From positions 372,001-436,000 of the forward strand of contig CBDANZ010000004.1 in NCBI GenBank assembly GCA_965197865.1: a DNA stretch of 64,000 bases. Reading direction: 5' to 3'. The DNA comes from CBDANZ01 sp965197865 (GTDB lineage Bacteria > Acidobacteriota > Vicinamibacteria > Vicinamibacterales > CAVVIG01). The notes under the pieces were generated by a model, which was not told the DNA's origin, did no database searches, and was given only the letters and a program-made list of their open reading frames with translations. Positions 59,541 to 64,000 of this stretch are shown in pieces. The position numbers and the translations under genes were made by a program. Every line of letters starts with the position of its first letter. Position 1 is the first letter of the stretch.

Positions 59541-60433
59541 TGGTTCGCTTCATTCACGACCATCGGGATCAGTACGGGGTCGAGCCGATCTGCACCGTGC
59601 TGCCGATCGCCCCCTCGACGTATCACCGCCATCGGGCGGCGCAGGTCGATCCGACGCGTCGCTCGGCCCGGGCACAACGCGATGATGCGCTGCGCCCGGA
59701 GATTCAGCGGGTGTATGACGAGCATCATCAGGTGTACGGGCCGCGCAAGGTCTGGAAACAGCTGCGTCGCGAAGGGTTCTGCGTGGCACGAGGCACGGTG
59801 GGTCGGCTGATGCGGGCGATGGGCCTGGAAGGCGCGGGGCGTGGGCGCGCGTGGATCACGACCACGCACGCGGGCAATGGCAGCCGGCCCGCAGATCTCG
59901 TCGATCGCCAGTTCGTGGCGACCCGTCCGAATCAGCTCTGGGTCTCAGGCTTCACCTACGTGGCGACCTGGGGTGGGTTCACCTACGTGGCGTTCGTGAT
60001 CGACGTCTTCGCGCGGCGCATCGTGGGCTGGCGGGTGTCGGCCTCGATGCGCACGGACTTCGTGCTCGACGCCTTGGAGCAGGCCATCTACGCGCGCCGC
60101 GGCGACGCGCTGACCAGCCTCGTGCATCACAGCGATCGCGGCACGCAGTATCTTTCGATGCGGTACACGGATCGTCTCGCGGCCGCCGGCATTGCGCCAT
60201 CGGTCGGGAGCCAAGGCGATGCGTTCGATAACGCCCTCGCCGAGTCGGTGATCGGACTCTACAAGACGGAGGTGATTCGACGACGAGGGCCGTGGCGCAC
60301 GCTCGAGGCCGTGGAATTCGCCACGCTGGAGTGGGTGGATTGGTTCAACATGCGGCGGTTGCTGGGACCGATTGGAGACGTGCCGCCGGCGGAGTTTGAA
60401 GCGCAGTACTATGAGCAGGCCAAGGTGGCCTGA
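59537..60433 (+). CDS. IS3-family transposase OrfB (type C, copy 3), first catalytic Asp replaced by Gly
   Basis: This 298-residue frame is open throughout, but the motif that reads QLWVSDFTYV in copies 1 and 2 is QLWVSGFTYV here: the first Asp of the DDE triad is Gly (GAC to GGC at about 59949). The other two acidic residues remain. By analogy with the family this protein should be unable to catalyse transposition, although the element could still move if another copy supplies transposase. Confidence 0.92.
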   Translation: MMVRFIHDHRDQYGVEPICTVLPIAPSTYHRHRAAQVDPTRRSARAQRDDALRPEIQRVYDEHHQVYGPRKVWKQLRREGFCVARGTVGRLMRAMGLEGAGRGRAWITTTHAGNGSRPADLVDRQFVATRPNQLWVSGFTYVATWGGFTYVAFVIDVFARRIVGWRVSASMRTDFVLDALEQAIYARRGDALTSLVHHSDRGTQYLSMRYTDRLAAAGIAPSVGSQGDAFDNALAESVIGLYKTEVIRRRGPWRTLEAVEFATLEWVDWFNMRRLLGPIGDVPPAEFEAQYYEQAKVA

Positions 60434-60489
60434 TTCAATGAATCCAGTCTCCGAGAAACCCGGTACGGTTCAGTCCAGAGGAAGCAACC

Positions 60490-61074
60490 ATGGGGGAGCG
60501 CTGTATGTCCAGCATCCTGCCAGGGTTCCGTGGCTTCCGTCGGATTGTGCAGTCCCCCGGAACGGTGTCGATTTACTACGATGTGGGCCAGGGGCAGGGG
60601 TGGCCGCGCATCATCCCCGTGGACGGGAGTCCACATCTACCTTCACACATCCGCCGGTGGTGGGGAGACTCACGTGGCCGCTGGGAGGGCCAGACGCTGG
60701 TCGTCGACGTCACGAATTTCACCCCAAAGACTGACTTCAGAGGCTCACGTGAGAACTTGCATCTCGTCGAGCGCTGGACACGTCTCGACGCGAACACGCT
60801 CGAGTACCAAGTGACGATCAAGGATCCGACGACCTGGACAAGGCCGTGGACCGTCAAGCAGGAACTCTCGAAGCAAGACGATCAGGCGAATCGAATCTAT
60901 TACGAGCCGCGGTGTCACGAAGGCAACTACGGCCTCCCTGGTCAACTCATTGGTTATCGCGTCGACGAGAAGGCGTTCGCCGAAGGGCGAGGCCCCGATC
61001 CGGCCACGAGGGACGGCTCAGGGAGGGGAAGAGGAGGGGACGAGAATCGAGATGCGTTGGGAGTAGGATTCTGA
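60490..61074 (+). pseudogene. Conserved secreted-type domain protein, 5' end cut by IS3-family insertion
   Basis: The remaining 190 or so codons contain IIPVDGSPHLPSHIRRWWGD, SRGRWEGQTLVVDVTNFTPK, TDFRGSRENLHLVERWTRLD and YEPRCHEGNYGLPGQLIGYR. I know this as the C-terminal part of an uncharacterised protein type abundant in Acidobacteriota and related soil bacteria, normally about 300 residues with a signal peptide. The N-terminal part is missing beyond the IS end at 60472; the ATG at 60490 is internal. Function unknown. Confidence 0.75.
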
Positions 61075-61528
61075 ACAGGTACCTGATCGCTTCGTGAGAT
61101 CCGGCCGGGCTGCCGGACGACCGCCCGCGCGGCGGCCCTAGGCTATTGCGAGCCTCCGGCCCACACCGCACACTACCACCGCCTGCCAAGAGGGAACGCG
61201 CATGGGGCCAGGCCCCTGGATCGAGGTCAGCGTCGACATGCCGGGTCAGCCAGCCGGGGAGGCTCTGTTCGGCGACGAAGTCATTGATAGGACCACCGTG
61301 CCGTTGCTCGCCGATTGACAACTGCGCACGGCCTGCGAGACGGCGTCCTGCTAGCTGGAATCTCGTATCCCGAGTTCTCGCCTCATACCGTCCGCACCGA
61401 CCGCGCCGGGCCGTTCCCGCACGCGTTCATCGGGAGGTGGACAGAAGCGCCGCCGCCCCCCGGGTCGACTCGTCAAGACCAGGCGAGGCGTCAGGAGCTA
61501 AGAGCCTGGACAACAATGACTTAGTGAG
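61075..61528. other. Gene-free stretch before tRNA-His
   Basis: No gene can be supported in these 454 bp. Small frames occur, none with a recognisable motif. The stretch lies immediately downstream of the tRNA-His 3' end, inside the putative integration region. Confidence 0.4.
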
Positions 61529-61605
61529 TGGGGTGGATGACGGGACTTGAACCCGCAGCCTCCGGAGCCACAGTCCGGCGCTCTAACCGTTGAGCTACAT
61601 CCACC
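61529..61605 (-). tRNA. tRNA-His (GTG)
   Basis: The minus strand folds as a cloverleaf: GTGGATG acceptor strand paired with CATCCAC, D arm TAGCTCAACGGTTAGAG, anticodon stem CCGGA/TCCGG with loop CTGTGGC (anticodon GTG), T arm GCGGGTTCAAGTCCCGT. The extra 5' G (position -1) opposite C73, specific to tRNA-His, is present, and CCA is encoded. Its 3' 38 bp are duplicated at 58801..58838. Confidence 0.96.
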
Positions 61606-61762
61606 ATCGAGAATGATGACCCAATGACGAAATTTTTAGTGTAGCACGCCGGTTTCGCCAGGGCGGCCGGCATGCAGCACTCAGCACGCAGTAGGATGGC
61701 AGTTGTTGCCCATTTGAGGCGGCGTCCCAGCTGGCCCTGAGAGAGGCTTGAGCACCGCCGAG

Positions 61763-62380
61763 ATGCGTCTTTTCGTTGCCGTCGAGCTGACCGACGAGGC
61801 GCGCGCGGCGATCGTGGCCCAGCAGAATCGGGTTGCCTCCGCGGTAAGACGCGCGGATCGGGTGTTGAGGCTGGTTCGCCCTGAACATCTCCATCTGACC
61901 CTCGCCTTCATCGGTGATGTCTCCGAAGATCACGCGGCGGCCATCGTCGGCGCGATGAGCTCCGACATCCCGCAGGTGCCATTCGAGATCGTGTTCGCTG
62001 GCGTCCGCGTGTTCCCGCCTCAGGGTCGACCGCGTGTGTTATGGCTCGGCATGACGGCTGGTGAGCGTGAAACGATCGAGCTAGAGCGGCGCGTCGCATT
62101 GCGACTCGAACGGACGGGTGTCGACCTCGATCCGCGGCCGTTTCAACCTCACCTGACGCTGGGTCGGTGGCGCGACCGCCGGAGGTCGGGGCGTCTCGAG
62201 CGGGCCGAGGGGCGAGGAGGATTGAGGGGCGACAGCCCGAAGTTGGACTGGCCCCCCGAAATCCACGGAGCGAAAGTCGCCAGCATGGTAGTTGCCGCCG
62301 TTACACTGTTCCAAAGTCGGCTATCCTCGTCGGGACCGACCTATACTCGCCTGGCTGGCGCGCGCCTGACATGTCCCTGA
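61763..62380 (+). CDS. thpR: RNA 2',3'-cyclic phosphodiesterase (2'-5' RNA ligase family)
   Basis: This 205-residue 2H phosphoesterase has both HxT motifs: HLHLTLAFIG near residue 45 and FQPHLTLGRWRD near residue 130. Members open 2',3'-cyclic phosphate RNA ends and can ligate tRNA halves in vitro. The start MRLFVAVEL is the family N-terminus; a TTG 15 bp upstream is less likely. Its end overlaps the plsY start by 10 bp, so it is the first gene of a thpR-plsY-gpsA unit beginning just beyond tRNA-His. Confidence 0.9.
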   Translation: MRLFVAVELTDEARAAIVAQQNRVASAVRRADRVLRLVRPEHLHLTLAFIGDVSEDHAAAIVGAMSSDIPQVPFEIVFAGVRVFPPQGRPRVLWLGMTAGERETIELERRVALRLERTGVDLDPRPFQPHLTLGRWRDRRRSGRLERAEGRGGLRGDSPKLDWPPEIHGAKVASMVVAAVTLFQSRLSSSGPTYTRLAGARLTCP

Positions 62381-62964
62381 ACGCTCTTCTGGCCGTTCTC
62401 GCGTCCTACTTGTTCGGCTCCATCCCGTTCGCACTGCTCCTGGCTCGACGCTGGGGCGTGTCTGACCTGCGCCAGATTGGAAGCGGGACCTCGGGGGCCG
62501 CCAACGTGCTGCGCGTGTTCGGAGCGACCGCCGGGGCCACCGTCATGCTCCTCGATATGGCGAAGGGCGCGGGCGGCGTGCTGCTGGCCCAACAACTGGA
62601 CAGCGCCGGCGCGGCGCCGGCGGGTCTTGCGGCAATCGTCGGTCACGTCTACCCCGTGTGGTTCCGCTTTCAGGGAGGGAAAGGAGTCGCCACGGCGTGC
62701 GGCGTCTTCTTAGTACTGTCGCCGTTGGCGGTCCTGCCGCCAGTCGCGATCTTCATCGCGAGCGCCTGGATCACGAAGTACATTTCAATCGGCTCGGTGC
62801 TTGCGTCGATTGCGTTGACGCCGATGGTGTACGCGGCGGGGAGCCCGACGCCGGTCGTCGCCGCTGCGCTGGCTGCGGCCGCTCTCATCGTGTTTCAGCA
62901 CCGATCCAACGTGTCTCGCGTACGCGCGGGCACCGAGCGGCGGCTCGGGGTGAGGATTCACTAG
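62371..62964 (+). CDS. plsY: Acyl-phosphate:glycerol-3-phosphate acyltransferase PlsY
   Basis: This 197-residue integral membrane enzyme makes lysophosphatidic acid from acyl-phosphate and glycerol-3-phosphate. Signatures: LFGSIPFALLLAR, IGSGTSGAANVLRVFG (family usually GSGNxGATNxLR), DMAKGAGGVLLA and GHVYPVWFRFQGGKGVATACG. Several transmembrane helices cover the chain. It is placed directly before gpsA, which supplies its substrate, with adjacent stop and start codons. Confidence 0.96.
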   Translation: MSLNALLAVLASYLFGSIPFALLLARRWGVSDLRQIGSGTSGAANVLRVFGATAGATVMLLDMAKGAGGVLLAQQLDSAGAAPAGLAAIVGHVYPVWFRFQGGKGVATACGVFLVLSPLAVLPPVAIFIASAWITKYISIGSVLASIALTPMVYAAGSPTPVVAAALAAAALIVFQHRSNVSRVRAGTERRLGVRIH

Positions 62965-63969
62965 ATGGGCACGGTAACCGTGCTGGGTGCTGGCACTTGG
63001 GGAACGGCACTGGCGATGCATCTCGGACGCGTCGGTCACGACGTACGACTCTGGGCGCGCGATCCGGCACTCGCCGCCAAAATTTCGTCGTGCCGCGCCA
63101 ATCCCGTGTACCTGGGGGACATGCTGCTGCCAGACCGCGTGCTGGTTACCGACACGCTCGAGACGGCACTCGGCGGCAGCGGACTGGTCGTCTCCGCGGT
63201 CCCTTCTCACGGCTGCCGCGCGGTGATTCAGGCGGTCCGACCGCACATTCGACCCCACGCGACGATTGTGAGCGCGACCAAGGGGCTCGAGACGGAGTCG
63301 CTGCTCCGCATGTCGCAGGTGATCACAGAGGAGCTTGGTGCCGGCCGTCCGGTGGTGGTGCTGTCAGGCCCGAGTTTCGCGATTGAGGTCGCGCGCCAGC
63401 TTCCCACAGTGGTGCTCGCAGCCTCCAGTGATGCCGTTGCCACCGAACTGGTGCAGGAGGAGTTTCGAGGGCCTTTCTTCCGCCTGTATGGATCGTCAGA
63501 CGTGATCGGTGTCGAGATAGGCGGCGCGCTGAAGAACATCATCGCGATCGCGGCCGGGGTTGTCGAAGGTTTGGGCCTGGGACACAACGCGCTTGCGGCG
63601 CTGATCACGCGCGGGTTGGCGGAAATTACGCGGCTGGCCTGCGCCGCCGGCGGCCAGCGTGAGACGACGGCAGGCCTGAGCGGCCTGGGCGATCTGGTCT
63701 TGACCTGCACGGGTACGTTGAGCCGCAACCGCCATGTGGGCGTCGAGCTCTCGCGCGGACGGCGTCTGTCTGACATCCTGGCCGGGATGAAGATGATCGC
63801 TGAAGGGGTGAACACGACAAGGGCGGCGCTCGCGCTCGGCCGCCGTTACGGCGTCGAGCTACCGATTACGACCCAGATGGCCGCCGTGCTCGATGGCCGA
63901 TCGGATGTACGTACGGCGGTCGAGGCGCTGATGCTTCGGCGCCAGCGGGCCGAGGCTGAGACGGCTTGA
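62965..63969 (+). CDS. gpsA: Glycerol-3-phosphate dehydrogenase [NAD(P)+]
   Basis: This 334-residue cytoplasmic enzyme reduces dihydroxyacetone phosphate to glycerol-3-phosphate for phospholipid synthesis. N-terminal Rossmann loop VLGAGTWGTALAMHLGRVGH, VVSAVPSH, SATKGLE, LSGPSFAIEVARQLPT (catalytic region), GGALKNIIAIAAGVVEGLGLGHN with the active-site Lys, and the C-terminal TAGLSGLGDLVLTCTGTLSRN(R) block are all present. The ATG immediately follows the plsY TAG. Length matches family members. Confidence 0.97.
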   Translation: MGTVTVLGAGTWGTALAMHLGRVGHDVRLWARDPALAAKISSCRANPVYLGDMLLPDRVLVTDTLETALGGSGLVVSAVPSHGCRAVIQAVRPHIRPHATIVSATKGLETESLLRMSQVITEELGAGRPVVVLSGPSFAIEVARQLPTVVLAASSDAVATELVQEEFRGPFFRLYGSSDVIGVEIGGALKNIIAIAAGVVEGLGLGHNALAALITRGLAEITRLACAAGGQRETTAGLSGLGDLVLTCTGTLSRNRHVGVELSRGRRLSDILAGMKMIAEGVNTTRAALALGRRYGVELPITTQMAAVLDGRSDVRTAVEALMLRRQRAEAETA

Positions 63970-64000
63970 TCCCTTCAGAGGGTTCAAGTGTTCTAACCGT

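Larger units (their letters stand above)
59169..60472 (+). mobile_element. IS3-family element type C, copy 3
   Basis: The element is 1304 bp with perfect 26-bp inverted repeats; flanks GAT and GTC, no duplication. It lies between the duplicate and the intact tRNA-His ends and truncates a gene on each side. Confidence 0.95.

Overview
The window is a 64 kb stretch of GC-rich bacterial DNA. Ordinary chromosomal genes at the two ends and in short islands are separated by heavy mobile-element debris. Recurrent remnants of PknB-type Ser/Thr kinase N-termini, several secreted serine hydrolases, a Tyr/Pro/Gly-rich secreted protein and a conserved glycine/tryptophan-rich domain cut by an insertion sequence (IS) resemble Acidobacteriota, Vicinamibacteria-like soil bacteria. 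That placement is an inference from gene style, not from a marker gene.

Layout. 1-6.4 kb: an IS3-family element, an acyltransferase and an MFS transporter, then IS5 and IS256 relics. 6.5-8.7 kb: a two-repeat CRISPR-like remnant, a miniature element, an IS110 end and recQ. 9.6-15.9 kb: a second IS3-family element, then a restriction-modification-like island (HNH nuclease facing a tandem-domain DNA methyltransferase with a frameshift) closed by an IS5 element. 15.9-20.4 kb: a beta-barrel protein, a secreted protein, a terminase fragment and a serine hydrolase. 20.4-30.2 kb: two IS256 copies with perfect 8-bp target duplications, a second IS256 type, two related integrases (one degenerate) and a secreted protein made of three RidA domains. 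31.3-35.3 kb: a block of apparently lower GC with a sodium:solute symporter, a SAM methyltransferase and an epimerase. 35.6-44 kb: IS3, IS481 relic, an integrase, and a nested transposon in which an IS1595-type transposase, a D12 adenine methyltransferase, a PD-(D/E)XK nuclease and a small ORF lie between 24-bp inverted repeats. 44-50.3 kb: a 67-bp inverted pair, universal stress protein, IS1182, an IS1-like transposase split by IS256, and higBA. 50.5-58.4 kb: alanine symporter, a ligD polymerase gene broken by an IS1182-derived MITE that itself carries an IS110 element, relic fields, a second serine hydrolase and a type IV pilin. 58.5-61.6 kb: an integrase relic, a 38-bp duplicate of a tRNA-His 3' end, another IS3 copy and the intact tRNA-His. 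61.7-64 kb: thpR-plsY-gpsA, a tight core operon.

How it fits together. The core genes are mainly phospholipid synthesis (plsY, gpsA and a PlsC-like gene), DNA repair (recQ, dead ligD) and transport. The middle behaves as an accretion zone, plausibly anchored at tRNA-His. Three multi-copy IS families each lie in one orientation, so recombination between copies could delete or duplicate large blocks. The most notable constructions are the R-M operon inside the IS1595-type transposon and the MITE/IS110 nest, in which two independent IS110 ends sit at the same position of IS1182-type termini.
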